Assembly (NCBI GenBank): GCA_016110215.1
Contig: JADWQD010000004.1
Span: 2,976,001-3,040,000, forward strand
DNA from: Capronia americana
Lineage: Eukaryota; Ascomycota; Eurotiomycetes; Chaetothyriales; Herpotrichiellaceae
DNA: 64,000 nt
Direction: 5' to 3'
Shown here one piece after another: positions 30,662 to 41,687 of the stretch. Position 1 is the first letter of the stretch; each line of letters starts with the position of its first letter. The position numbers and the translations under genes are program-made. The notes beneath the pieces were generated by a model, which worked only from the letters and a program-made list of their open reading frames with translations, did no database searches and was not told where the DNA came from.

Positions 30662-33600
30662 TCATGTCCAGTACGGGGCCTTCAGGCTCGTCAGGTTGCT
30701 CAGAATGCCCTCGTTATCCCCCGTATCCTCCTTCTTTCTCTGGCCACTCAACTCCATTTGGATTGCGCGATGGACATGTACAAGCCAGTCTACATAGCTC
30801 TGAGCCTCATTGTTCCGGTCCTCCACCAGCATTCGCGCATACTCGAACTCTGATCCGTCGAGCCCTTGTCTGGCAAGTGTGAAACTCGCCGCTTTGCTTC
30901 CGCGCACAGTGGAAAGGTACTGCAGCAGATTTCGTACCTGAGCGTTCAGGTGTGTTTCCAGCACAGGGAGCTCATTCGTCATGGGATCCAGGTCTTGTAG
31001 GCTGTTTTTGCCCTCCCCGAATAGATCCTGTAATAGATTCGGCGAAACCTGGGCGTGGAGCCAGAGAAGCACGACCTGTCCATTGTCGACCAGATACACG
31101 CCGCCTTCCTCGACCCGAGCAAAGGAAGCTCGAAGAGTAGGTGGGACGACAAGTTGCATCGTCTCAGCGTCAGCAAAGCAATCCTCCGGGTTCAGATTAT
31201 GGAGTGAGTAGATTCGGGGGTAGAGGTATAATGCTGTTTCCGTCACTCCAGAAGACCGCATGAACCGAGCCGAGTGCACTCTGCGATCGGTGGGTTCAAC
31301 ACCCCCTAAGAGCGGCATTAGCAATCAAGACAAGGGAAGGTCGACGTCAAGGTTTACCTTTGAATGCCCGGCTTTTGATCAACCCGAGCGTGTACATGGC
31401 GAACTCCTTCAGATGCTCCGGAAGCACAAGCTGCCCGGGAGGATGCGACCCGGAGAAATTCTTGCGGTACCCAGCCAGAATGTCAATGGTCTTCTCGGTG
31501 ATGCTGGCTCGAATATCCTTGAGCGACTTTTCCGACACTTTGGACGAGAATTCTTTCGCAATAATGTTGACCACCGCGTCCTGATCAACCGTGCGCATGG
31601 TGTCGGTAGCGCCTTCATTGACAGCTGCGACGACATTGATACACCTCACCCTTCGTTGTCCAGTAGCCGACGTGTACAGCAGAGCCGCTTGGAAATGAGC
31701 GTCCAGCTTCGCCTCGAGCTTGCCATCGTAGGAGAAGGTAACCCCAATAGCTTTGTCGGCGTCGATGGTTCCAATTTCAAGATCTGCTCCGAACGTATGC
31801 TGCAAGAATGAACCATAGTAGGCAGTCACTTGCAAACCGGTCGAGCAGCGCACTTTCATCAGCGCCTGGTAACCGGTCTCCCTGGTCAAAGAGTGCTTGA
31901 TTTCAAGCTGCAGTTTGAGGGTGTCGCGAGGAGCCACAAAATTGGGGTAGAAGAACATCTCGCCGCCCGTCAGTCGTGACACATGACCAATGGTGGCAAT
32001 GTCCATATACCCTCCACCGGCAGACGCAAGGAAGAAGTCCACTCCGATACCTGCGGTCACCATTGCGGCAGCGGTCTTTTTGTAGCCCGCGTGTTCGGTG
32101 GTGAACAACCTCCTCTCTGCATCTGTGTCTCGGCCTTTGCCGTCATCTCTCAGATGGAGCCTTCCTGGACCCCAAGTCGGCAAGGTGGATAATGAGCATA
32201 TTATCTTCCCGCCGGTTGCGGCCAGGGCAGCTAGGGCAGCGTTCAAAGCGGGTAACAGAGCCGGCTCCGGATTCTTCATGAGGGAAAACATGGTAGGGAT
32301 TGATTTGAGAAGTGCCGTAATTACTGTTTTCGATTCTTGCGGATCAACGAAGAGCCCCTCTGCCAAAGGAACGAAGGGGTCTTCTAGATCAGTCACAACC
32401 ATCATCTGCGCCGTGTCCAAGCCAGCTGTGAGGTTGTAAAATTGTATCTCCTTGTCGTAGGTGACGATGGCGACCTTGGCGCCGGGCGGAAGCTTGGGGG
32501 TTTCGGTGCCTTCTTCCGGGACATCTTCGCCGTCACCTTCGTACAATGTGTCCAGAATACCTTTGCAGACCGAGTCGAGAAATCCTCGATTGATGGCCTC
32601 TTGGGTGATATCGATCATAAACAGCCATCGCATTGGCACCGGCTCCTTAGTCTGATACTCTTTCGGAACTGTGAACTCGACCGTGCCCATCATCAGTTCT
32701 GGCCGCTGCAGTCGGTCGACTCTGACACCGGCCACGTCAGTCGGCGCAAAGTACTCCGGGGGGACATCGTTGGGGAAATTGCACATATTGCAGACCAGTT
32801 TGTTGCCGCCAGCTCTGAATGTCATAAATGGGTTGATATATGTTCTGCACCTCCGGCACCTAGGAGGGCCGCCTTCGCCGAAATCGAGCACGGGTACGGG
32901 TTGCTCTCCTTCTTGCAGAGCGGCGAAAGGCTGCAGCACCAGACCTAGGGGTAGTCCGGTCGAGGCAAGCGCTTCCGACGTAGCAGGGATGTTATTGACG
33001 GTCAACCTTGCAAACTTCGGGGATGAGTTGCCTTGATCATGCGCGACGAAGGGGATAGCCGCAGCAGGGGGAAGATGCTTCTCCATGGTCGGGTAGACAT
33101 TCTGCTGGTAGAACTGTGTTGCCACATCTCGTGATCTTGCTACGCTTGGTATTTGTTCTGGGTTGACGCGGCCCTGAGCTGCGACAGCCTCTTCACCCAT
33201 CCTTAACTTGTCCGCGGAATTGAGCAAGGCATTGTCCGCAGGTTGAGCCGGCACACCTCCCAGCCCTGCCTGCGATGCATTGTCCAGAAACTGCGAGCTT
33301 CCACCAGTACCGGTGGATGGAACGGGAGCGTTCGACCCGGTACCAGGAGCCGGAGCTATTTCGTGATATGCATGTCTCTCCTTCTTTCTGTGGGGTCGTA
33401 CGGGCACGGCTGACACGTCGAGACCTCCCATCTGCGCAGCCAGCCCGTTCATGGCGTCATGTTGTTGCGGAACCTGGCCAGCGCCAGGTCCCGGGTAAGA
33501 CATCTGTTGCGCGTTGGCATACACCTGCGGAGCGTTGGGATCTACGCCATATTGCTGGTAGCCCGGCTGCGGTCCTGGAGGATGCTGCTGCGCTCGAGGA

Positions 33601-33677
33601 TCTGCGTATCTGGGATCTGGGTTCATATGGGGCGGCTGGCCGGGACCAGCGCCGTAGGGTGAGCCGTAGTCGGCCAT
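30662..33677 (-). CDS. SEC24: COPII coat protein Sec24
   Basis: Two exons: 33677-31358 and 31305-30662. The 52-nt intron (donor GTAAAC) keeps phase and joins SRAFKG to GVEPTDRR. The protein has 987 residues and starts with MADYG at an ATG. Sec24 selects cargo in the COPII coat on ER exit sites, as partner of Sec23. After a Pro/Gln/Gly-rich N-terminus (about 1-200) come the C4 zinc finger (CRRCRTYINPF, then CNMC), the vWA-like trunk (MRWLFMIDIT, VAIVTYDKEIQFYNL), the beta-sandwich, the helical domain and the C-terminal gelsolin-like repeat (VYLVDNGQVVLLWL). Domain order and length match yeast and Aspergillus Sec24. Confidence 0.95.
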
Positions 33678-34309
33678 GGCTGAGGCATGAACAGTAGGAA
33701 TTTTAAGGATTTGACGGCCGGCGCTTCATAATGGAGGTGAGATTCGGAGGCGAGGTCTTGGAGGAAATTGATGGGATTAAATTGGCACGAGCCGATCTGG
33801 TCGAGCAGGATGTGAATGCAGGCTCCAGGCAATATACAGCGCTCAATATATCTGCTACAGAAGAAGGACAAGTGGCTTTAAACAGTCGGACAAGAGATGT
33901 GAGCCTTGACTGGGCCGTCGCGGGCGATGAACACGAACTTTTGGAGACTGTGGAAGTGTGGCACCTAAAATGAAGCGGGGCCTCGCTTACCTAAGCCGAA
34001 GCCTCGTGCAGAGTTGGGTGAGAGTCAAGTGAGAGTCAGCTAAGAGTTACCTACACGCGTTAGGTGACAGTCACCCAAGAGTCGCTTAATGGGAGTCGCA
34101 AGAGGTGCGAACAGTTAGGCGATAGTCAAGCGCGCACTTGTGTCTATCTAATGAAGAGGACCGCCGGGTGTCTTGATGTACTAACACATTTGGAATTTGG
34201 AAGAAAACTTCACCATCTTCGTCCATGGTATACAACACTTCTCAGCACGATTCCGCCCGTTACAAATGTCAGAATTGCAATTGCCGGCCTGTCCTGGCCC
34301 TCCATTCTT
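33678..34309. other. Intergenic region with GAGTC-rich repeats
   Basis: This lies between SEC24 (start at 33677) and the THO2 stop (34310). The 33995-34130 part carries repeated GAGTC-type units and is listed separately. No gene is supported. Confidence 0.6.
34017..34128. repeat. Cluster of degenerate GAGTC/AGTCA repeats
   Basis: Units such as GTGAGAGTCAAG, GTGAGAGTCAGC, CTAAGAGTTAC, GTGACAGTCACC, CAAGAGTCGC, GGGAGTCGC and CGATAGTCAAG recur about every 11 to 20 bp, roughly seven copies in 110 bp. The best copies contain GAGTCA, the core of Gcn4-type half sites, so either divergent satellite DNA or a factor-binding array is possible. The cluster is 340-450 bp upstream of the SEC24 start. Confidence 0.6.
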
Positions 34310-37300
34310 TCAAAGGCCCCGTCGCATGCGCTTGTCTCCTCCTCTCCCACTACTGCCGCCAGAGCCATGGCCCCTGCCATATGCATTCGGCTCTTCATCA
34401 CGGCCATGTTTCCTTGAAGACTGTGTCTCATCCCTCGGGCCCGATCGCGCATGGCCTCCTCTCCTGTCATCCCCCTCCGCTGTGTGGTTCTCGCGTCGAC
34501 TAGGTCTCTCTTCCCGCCTTGGTAGCTCTCCCGCGCTATGTCTTTCATCTTTGCCATCTCGCCCGTCTCGCTCACTTCGATGTTCCCTATCCCCGCGTGA
34601 CTCGTCATGCCGACTCGAGTGTCGCGAAGATCTTCTCTCAGATCCCCGATCCTCTGCCAATTCGCTTCTCCTGTCTCCCCTACCGCCATCGTGGCGTGAC
34701 GAAAGCTGCCGAGTGCCAACCGGTACGTCGTTGGGATTCGAAGATGCGAAGAGATCATTGGCGGCGTGGCCATCTGGACTTGGACCAAGGCTCGACGAAG
34801 AAGGACCACCTGGTGGGGGTGGAGGCGGTGGTGGAGGCATATGTAGACCGAAATTTGCACTATTCTGTCTCGGGCCACCTCGTCCACGGACCGAAGATGT
34901 GCCTGCCTGCGCAAGTGTGTTGTTGATGCCCGTGAGCGGGTTACGATTGGTCCGCCCTCCACGGACGCTGGCGTCACTTGATTGGGGACCGGATGGAGGT
35001 CCTCGGCTTGTAGGCGATGGTCCAGATGGAGCTCCAGGAGGAGCATTGCCTCTAGGACCTGCTGGTGGATGAGTCTGCTGCGGAGCTTGCACGCTCTGAC
35101 TTGGCCGCGACGGTTCAGATGCCGCAGCATCAATCTGGCTGAGGCGAGAGGGATGGACACCCGCCGAATCTGCAGCGGGAGTGCTTGGTGCAGATGATGG
35201 CTCGGCATATGAGCTGCTTCGTCCATGTTGTCGTCTTGAAGGCCCGGTGGGAGTAGGTCGATCCGCAGGTGGTGTTGGTGGAACTTGTGTATTCAGCGGA
35301 GGAGCTCTCATTCTTGGACCGCCCCCTGAAGGTGGTCTTCCTCGAGGACCAGACGGCACCTCAGCATCTTGAGGCCGATCCGGGGTTTGTGACAACAATG
35401 CTCGAGGCGACGACTCTTGCTCAAGCCTGCCATGTTGCATATCAATCGCTGGCGGTGGGCGAGGCTCTCTCGGCTCCCTTCTGTACGGCCCAGGCCCACC
35501 GAGGCGCGAATTTGAAGAAGCTGGCTCCAACGAAGACCCACTTGATGAAGGCTGACGTGTGGAAGGAGTCTCTGGTCTGGTCCGCTCTTCGACGTCGCGA
35601 CGGGGGTATGGCTTTCGTTCCTCGTCTCTTCGCGGCGAGCTTGGCCGGGAAGGTCTTGATGGTCTATCCAGCCCGTGGCCTCTCGTAGAAGGTGTTCTCT
35701 GTTCCCCAGCACCTCCTATCAGCGTCGCCCGTGCAGGGTTGATGGCGGGTTCTGACGAGGTCTCTTTTCTGGGAGGAGCTTGTGGTTCCAGCCGTGAAGG
35801 TTCCAGAGCTGGCGGAGGTCTTGATCTTGGACCGGCTTCACGAATCTCTCGCTCACGTTCACCGGGCGGAGGACGGACGGGCGGACGATCTCTTTCTTGA
35901 GGGGGGAGAGGTCGATCGTAAGGGCCTCTTCTTTCATGCTCGCGACCATACCCGCGATCCTCGCGTCCAGGATAAGGTGGAGCTTCAGGTCGCTCGTATC
36001 GACGAGGATGGCGATCATAATCATCGAACCCATGTTCAGGGCGTTCGGGTCGCTCCGGACCACGGTATCCTGACCTTGCGTCGCGGCTGTGGCTCGTCCG
36101 GACATCGGGCGGCAGTCTGGCAGGCTCGATCTCTGCACGATTTGACGGGCGTGGGCTATCTCTGTGACCATTGCGAGAATCCACTGGGTCGGGGCGACCC
36201 GGCAGACTGGCCATGGTCGACCGCGATGGAGGTGGCGGAGTGAGGCGTCGCGGAAGATCGTGAGGCTTAGATGGCTCGGGACGAGAAGGTCGGAGGTCTC
36301 GCTTGGGAGCTCCAGAAGCCTCACTGCTTTGTCGTGACGGTGTGGAAGCGCCATTGGTAGCCGCTGGCCTAGACGACGGCCTGGAAGACGGTACGAAGGG
36401 CTCAGCGGTAGGTTGAAGCCTAGTAGTCTTAGGCAACTCCGCGCTCTCCGTCTTTTCGGAATCAGGAGTAGCTGCTGGCTTAGGTGGGGCGTCCAGCATT
36501 GGTTCATCCTTGATTTCGCTGTTTCCTTGCTGCGTGGTTGTTTTCGGGTCTGATGGAGCGGCATCCTGTAAAGGCGTACTGCTACTCTGGGAGCTTGGTT
36601 GTTCTTGCTCTCCTTTCTTTTCGGGCCCTCTGCGGAATTTGGTTGTCTCGACCCATGCCTTTTCCCGCCTATGCAAGGCCCCAAGTAAGGCTTGAGACGA
36701 GACCTTGAGGTCTTCTTTATCAGAATCGCGCAGCTTATCAACAGCCTTCTGCAAGCCGGTCCCATGCCAGTTGACGGCAGGATAAACTCCGGAGATGGCG
36801 CGCAATACCGATATCGCATTCCGAACGTGCATGTACTCCGACGAGGCCAGGCATTTCTGAAGTGCGGTATACAAGTTGCTGTGCCACTTGAAGAGAATTT
36901 TCTGGAAGCTCTCGAAGTCTAGCAACGCGACAACTCTCCCAGCTTCGACTTTCAGGGCAAATCCAGGCAGATTTCTCTTCAAGCCCCCGCAACCTTCCCT
37001 CTCGTATATCGATTTAGAACCATGCCATCGCCCAAGATCTTTCAGCACCTCGTTCAAAAACTTTCCAAAGTTGTCGGCCTCCTTGGACGTGCACATGAAG
37101 ATCAACGAAATAAGTCGGGCTGTCTTGAAGAAGAGGTCGTAAAAGCCAAGGGTTCGAAAGTTTGGTGTGCCGCCGCTGTGGAGGAGTTTGAGGAATTTGA
37201 AGCAAAAATACGCGTCGAGGGGTGAGGATAGCATTCGCGGGAGAAAGCAATGCTCCATCAGGGCCGTGTTCAGGGCCCTGTCCATCCTAGTCTTGCCTAG

Positions 37301-40300
37301 GAACCACTGCTCTTTTTCACGCTGTAGTCGAGTTTTGCCCTCCAGGAAGGATTTCAGATGCTGCTTGTTTTCCAGCAGTAGCTTGTCGATGAGATCTTGT
37401 ATCTCTCTTGTCGCCATTTCCTTCTTCTTGGTGCCAGAAACACTGACGTCCGTCCGGTCGGCCGTGACGGCAGCCATCTTTTTGCGCTGTCGAGCACTCT
37501 CATCCTCGTACGACTTACTAGGAACGGCGATGTCGTACAAGGACAGCTGCCAAAAGGTCGAATAAAAGCCGGTGCCTATGATTTTGGTGACTTCTTCAGG
37601 CAAAGATGACTCGATGTTGGTCATCAGATCTTTCATCACAGGATGCCAGCAATCTTCCGATATTGAATCCGATGTGTCGAGTGCCTTGCTACTGGCGTCG
37701 AGATCAAGCGCTGGACCCATAGTGTCGCCCAGGGCTGGTGAGTCGTTCATGACAGTCTCGGCCTCTACAGCCTCACCGTCCTCCTCCGAACCACCATTGA
37801 TCTGATCTGACATGTCGACATCACCATTGATGTCCTTGACCTCCTCAACTTGCTGTTCTTTGCGATTTTCTCTGTCAAAATCTTGCATTTGTCGAGAAAT
37901 GAGCGGACGAGCGATCCAGAAGGCAATCTCAGGTCGTATCTCGTAGTCAACTAGTAGACTGACCACGTCGGGGACAGTAGCTCGGAACTCATCTGAAGAT
38001 AGGTTCGTTCGGAGGAGGTCAAGATACTGCACCATCACCCGGTGAACCTCGTCATACGTGTTGCCGATTGCTTTCAGAGGGATTTCACTATCCTCAAAGA
38101 CCACAGCTTGCCGCTGTTGAGCCATGGAAATCAAAAATTTGGCGGCTAAGCCGGTGTCTTGGAGCGACTTTATCAAGCGCTCCGAAGTCCTCTTCGAGTC
38201 GTGTCGGCGATCAAGCAGTTGGAGGATGATTTGACCTTGCAGCAGCGGCCCACCTCCCATTGCCTGCAACTGAGCATCGTTATAACTCGTGTCAGTGGCA
38301 ATTCCGGCCATTGAAAGTACAATTTGCTCCAGCATTTTGAGGTCCATAGTGTTGCCATGCTCAAGCTGTTCGGCAACATACTGCAAAATCGGACCAGGCT
38401 TCATCATGCCGTAGCGCTTGTATATCTTGCCAGCAAATACAGAAAGGGCAGAAAGCCAACGGCTGGCGAAGATGCCACCTTCTTGAATTCGGTTCCGGCC
38501 TGTTTTCGCCATGGAGCTGACGATTGCCCAAGTAAGGACATCATAGCCCAGGTCCGTGAAGTAGCGAGCGCCCTCGACAAAGACCTCTGCTATGCTGTCG
38601 TAGACCTCGATTTGAGTGAGCGCAGTTGTTATGACGATGTGCGGATTGGCAAAGGCAATCTTTGCCAAGGCCCGCGCCATCGGTCGTACATTGGTATTCG
38701 ATATACGCTTCAGGATGTCCTTGGTCTCGGCCCTGGCTTGATCGAATGCTGCTTTGACATCTGGGTTGCGGGAAGTCCGGCCGGACGACCATTCGAGGTA
38801 CATCAGGTAGCGGACGTTTACAGGGAAGATACTGACCAGCTCGAAGACTTCATTGACCGCATCAGCATTCGACCTTGTCAAGCTTAATGAGGGCAGTAAG
38901 GTGCGCTTGATCAGGTCTAACCAGCGTGACCGGTTCGACTCGCTCTTATCGGTGTGCAGGCTATGTTTCCCAATGCGGGAAATCTTGAGCAGAAGGCCGA
39001 CGTCTTGGCCTATCTTGACACCGACAAGCGGCAGGAGGATGTTACACAAGGTGAAAACATCTTCGACGTTCTGGCACACAGGGATGTTGTCATTCCACTC
39101 GTCCCAATAGAAGCGGTAGTCGGTGCCGTCAGGGGAGTCATTCTTGTCCAGTTGAGCCCAGCGAAGGACTTTTCTTTCAGGTGTTTCCACGATCTTGACT
39201 TGTCCCTTCGGGACTCCAGGTACGTCGGTTTCGTAGCTCGGCTTCTGAGCGCGTAGACTCGGTCGTTTTTGCAGAGGCTGTATATCACCGTACACTTTGC
39301 TAAGTGAATGATGTAATATGCGATGAACGTACTCGGGGAGTTCAGGTATTAGATCCATCAACCAAGGAAAGCGACCGAGAATGAAAAGTGCCTCTGGAAG
39401 CGCGCCTATGGCGAGCAGGCTCTTTAGCAGGAGAACCTTCTGGTCCGCTGGTGCGCTCTCTTTCGTAGATGGTTTCTCGATGTCTTGCTCCCTAACCGGA
39501 GTATTCGAACGTGTGGCGGATTCTTTCAGACGAGATGGCACGGGTAGAGTGTCATCGACCAGGGCTCCAGCCGAAGCAAGCGCGTTTTTGACTCCAGCAC
39601 CTGGTCTTGCCGCTCTTTCCCGCTCCAACTTTTCTTTGGTCTTCTGCTGCTTGAGCTCATCCATAGCGTCATCGGTCCTCCAAATGTGCGGATATAGGTC
39701 TTTCAAGGAGACGAAACCAATCTTGATGAGAAGGGCTGAAAGGTAAATGAGGTTGTCCGGGAGAATGTCCATCTCGTCTCGTGCGGGAGAGGACGAGTAA
39801 AAGCGCAGTTTGAAGCCGAGAAGCTGGGCGGCGTCGCGGTTGCCCGGCGGTGGCAAGGTACCAGTCTCGTGAACCCACTGAGCCAGCAGCTCGTCTCCTG
39901 AAGATGTCCTTTCTACATGTTCTTGAGCTGATCGGGATCCGCCGAGCAGATAGAATGCCTGAAGCCCCTTTTCTCGAGCGTCAGACCAGAAAGCCTGGTC
40001 CCGAGTTCTGGTCTCTTGGGCCACAAGCTGCTTCTGCTCATCGGTAAGGTGCCACTCAGGTGAGCCCGGAAGAGCCCACAAAGGCAACCCTGTCAGAACC
40101 TGTGTCTTCCTGGCCGAGGCCGATGCCCGGGGCCACCAGGGGCTTGCGCGGAGGAACTTGACGAAGAATCGACATTGTTTGACAAGGACTGCGCTAAAGA
40201 CGTCGAGCACAACATCCAAACTCCGTCCTACATCAAGGTCAAAGGCGCCGATCATGGCCTTGACCTTCTCGACCGTCTCCTCGACAGTGTCTGCGGTGGG

Positions 40301-41215
40301 AGCCTCGTTGCTGCTGGTCGTGAACAGCTCCGTCATCAGCTTAGCAAAACCTTCGGACTCTTCCCTCATCAAATTGAAGTTGGCTTGTCGATAGAGAAGA
40401 TTTGTCTGTTTCCTAATGCCCATACGGCTGAACGTGTTTCTGATCATATTGAACTTCTCCAACAATGCCGCATCAATTTCGTGGCGAAGTAGATCATGAG
40501 GTATCCCGGTCGCGAAGATGAAGACTGACAACCGGTCGAGGGGAATGGTGGGATTGTTCTCAAACATGACGGACACGGAGTCTAGCAGCGCGGCTTGCAG
40601 AGCTGTTGGGTGCGGTACGGATTGTTCGTCGTCTTCTTGTATCTCACTCTCGAGCATTTGTTTCACGAGATCACCTGCTTCGGCCGGGCCCAGCCTTCCA
40701 TAAACGACAGACTGCACCAACTCCTGCATCAGTACGATCAGCTGTGTCCCTTCCTCTTCCTGCATTCCTTCGAGGCCTTGTCGCAATGTGTCTTCTCGGC
40801 CACCTGTCTGCCATGAGTCACAGGTCTCACTTGTCAGGTAGGTGTAATTGTAGGGTTGCGATTCGGAGGGAGGATCTGAAAGGACTGGAGCCTCAAGTGA
40901 GGCTGGCTGCGTCGTCGACATGTTTCCGTTTACATGAACGGGCTCGGCCTCTGCCACAGGTGTTCTTGTGAATGTCGGAGGCCTCTCACCAGCACTGTTG
41001 ATTGGACTTGACGCGGCGTTGGCGCCTCGGCCTCCTCGGCTTGATCTTCTGCCACCTCTTCCGCGTGGTTGAGTGTAGTCGCGTTCATTGGACTGATACC
41101 CGGACTGCGCAAGATTGAGATTTTGAGGGCGATGAGGCGAAGGACGGCTAGGAGGTTGATCGTCTGAATATCCGCGCTCCGGTCGCTTTCTCTTACCACC
41201 GGCCGGCGGGGGCAT
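34310..41215 (-). CDS. THO2: THO complex subunit Tho2
   Basis: This is a single intron-free ORF of 2301 residues from an ATG at 41215, the largest gene in the window. Tho2 is the scaffold of the THO/TREX complex that couples transcription, R-loop control and mRNA export in the nucleus. A basic, low-complexity N-terminus (RKRPERGYSDD) is followed by a long helical region (about 120-1500) with THOC2 features such as YLSALLIKIGFVSLKDLYPHIW, AIGALPEALFILGRFPWL and TDISYNDAQL-like segments. The last 750 residues are Arg/Ser/Pro/Glu-rich, with RS/RE repeats and a polyproline run, ending KRMRRGL. This charged tail is typical of THOC2 and probably binds RNA. Long open frames on the opposite strand are shadows of this coding sequence. 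Confidence 0.93.
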   Translation of the reverse strand: MPPPAGGKRKRPERGYSDDQPPSRPSPHRPQNLNLAQSGYQSNERDYTQPRGRGGRRSSRGGRGANAASSPINSAGERPPTFTRTPVAEAEPVHVNGNMSTTQPASLEAPVLSDPPSESQPYNYTYLTSETCDSWQTGGREDTLRQGLEGMQEEEGTQLIVLMQELVQSVVYGRLGPAEAGDLVKQMLESEIQEDDEQSVPHPTALQAALLDSVSVMFENNPTIPLDRLSVFIFATGIPHDLLRHEIDAALLEKFNMIRNTFSRMGIRKQTNLLYRQANFNLMREESEGFAKLMTELFTTSSNEAPTADTVEETVEKVKAMIGAFDLDVGRSLDVVLDVFSAVLVKQCRFFVKFLRASPWWPRASASARKTQVLTGLPLWALPGSPEWHLTDEQKQLVAQETRTRDQAFWSDAREKGLQAFYLLGGSRSAQEHVERTSSGDELLAQWVHETGTLPPPGNRDAAQLLGFKLRFYSSSPARDEMDILPDNLIYLSALLIKIGFVSLKDLYPHIWRTDDAMDELKQQKTKEKLERERAARPGAGVKNALASAGALVDDTLPVPSRLKESATRSNTPVREQDIEKPSTKESAPADQKVLLLKSLLAIGALPEALFILGRFPWLMDLIPELPEYVHRILHHSLSKVYGDIQPLQKRPSLRAQKPSYETDVPGVPKGQVKIVETPERKVLRWAQLDKNDSPDGTDYRFYWDEWNDNIPVCQNVEDVFTLCNILLPLVGVKIGQDVGLLLKISRIGKHSLHTDKSESNRSRWLDLIKRTLLPSLSLTRSNADAVNEVFELVSIFPVNVRYLMYLEWSSGRTSRNPDVKAAFDQARAETKDILKRISNTNVRPMARALAKIAFANPHIVITTALTQIEVYDSIAEVFVEGARYFTDLGYDVLTWAIVSSMAKTGRNRIQEGGIFASRWLSALSVFAGKIYKRYGMMKPGPILQYVAEQLEHGNTMDLKMLEQIVLSMAGIATDTSYNDAQLQAMGGGPLLQGQIILQLLDRRHDSKRTSERLIKSLQDTGLAAKFLISMAQQRQAVVFEDSEIPLKAIGNTYDEVHRVMVQYLDLLRTNLSSDEFRATVPDVVSLLVDYEIRPEIAFWIARPLISRQMQDFDRENRKEQQVEEVKDINGDVDMSDQINGGSEEDGEAVEAETVMNDSPALGDTMGPALDLDASSKALDTSDSISEDCWHPVMKDLMTNIESSLPEEVTKIIGTGFYSTFWQLSLYDIAVPSKSYEDESARQRKKMAAVTADRTDVSVSGTKKKEMATREIQDLIDKLLLENKQHLKSFLEGKTRLQREKEQWFLGKTRMDRALNTALMEHCFLPRMLSSPLDAYFCFKFLKLLHSGGTPNFRTLGFYDLFFKTARLISLIFMCTSKEADNFGKFLNEVLKDLGRWHGSKSIYEREGCGGLKRNLPGFALKVEAGRVVALLDFESFQKILFKWHSNLYTALQKCLASSEYMHVRNAISVLRAISGVYPAVNWHGTGLQKAVDKLRDSDKEDLKVSSQALLGALHRREKAWVETTKFRRGPEKKGEQEQPSSQSSSTPLQDAAPSDPKTTTQQGNSEIKDEPMLDAPPKPAATPDSEKTESAELPKTTRLQPTAEPFVPSSRPSSRPAATNGASTPSRQSSEASGAPKRDLRPSRPEPSKPHDLPRRLTPPPPSRSTMASLPGRPDPVDSRNGHRDSPRPSNRAEIEPARLPPDVRTSHSRDARSGYRGPERPERPEHGFDDYDRHPRRYERPEAPPYPGREDRGYGREHERRGPYDRPLPPQERDRPPVRPPPGEREREIREAGPRSRPPPALEPSRLEPQAPPRKETSSEPAINPARATLIGGAGEQRTPSTRGHGLDRPSRPSRPSSPRRDEERKPYPRRDVEERTRPETPSTRQPSSSGSSLEPASSNSRLGGPGPYRREPREPRPPPAIDMQHGRLEQESSPRALLSQTPDRPQDAEVPSGPRGRPPSGGGPRMRAPPLNTQVPPTPPADRPTPTGPSRRQHGRSSSYAEPSSAPSTPAADSAGVHPSRLSQIDAAASEPSRPSQSVQAPQQTHPPAGPRGNAPPGAPSGPSPTSRGPPSGPQSSDASVRGGRTNRNPLTGINNTLAQAGTSSVRGRGGPRQNSANFGLHMPPPPPPPPPGGPSSSSLGPSPDGHAANDLFASSNPNDVPVGTRQLSSRHDGGRGDRRSELAEDRGSERRSSRHSSRHDESRGDREHRSERDGRDGKDERHSAGELPRREERPSRRENHTAEGDDRRGGHARSGPRDETQSSRKHGRDEEPNAYGRGHGSGGSSGRGGDKRMRRGL

Positions 41216-41687
41216 TACGCCCGTGCTTCGGACGCTGTGACCTCGACGAGGCTGATGCGAAGTTCTTTGTGTCTCGTATCATGAGGGTAGGCTGGACATC
41301 TGGCCGGTCGCAGGAAGGTGCAATATTATCTGTCGAGATCCTCGCCAAACATTGGCCGTTGTGGCAGATCCGCTAAATGGAAAGTTGTCTTCTCTTGGGG
41401 TTGGTGGTTGAAGAGATGCTGGCGGGATGCTGCTGCGTCTCCGTCAAGTTTGCAAGTCAAACAGCCTTCACCAGCGAGACGGACTGGAGAATGACTAGCC
41501 TGACTAGCCCACAGTTATTATGTAAGCCAGCCAGTGGTGAAGGTTGGTGGAAGGCTGATGCCGTCCAGTCACGTCACTGCTCAACAGGCCTCTCCGTCAC
41601 ACCTACATCACACTTTCTACTGTTCATGATTGACTTTACTTCACGATAGTTGAAGGTAGGTGCAATTAAAGTATTTCATTTGCCAAT
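41216..41687. other. Divergent intergenic region, THO2 and epimerase gene
   Basis: About 470 bp without a supported gene; a probable shared promoter. Confidence 0.6.

Noticed and set aside
34197..35072. Plus-strand ORF of 291 codons opposite the THO2 C-terminus
   Set aside because: It is the reverse reading of the RS/RE-rich THO2 tail, with Ser/Pro/Leu-rich low-complexity content.
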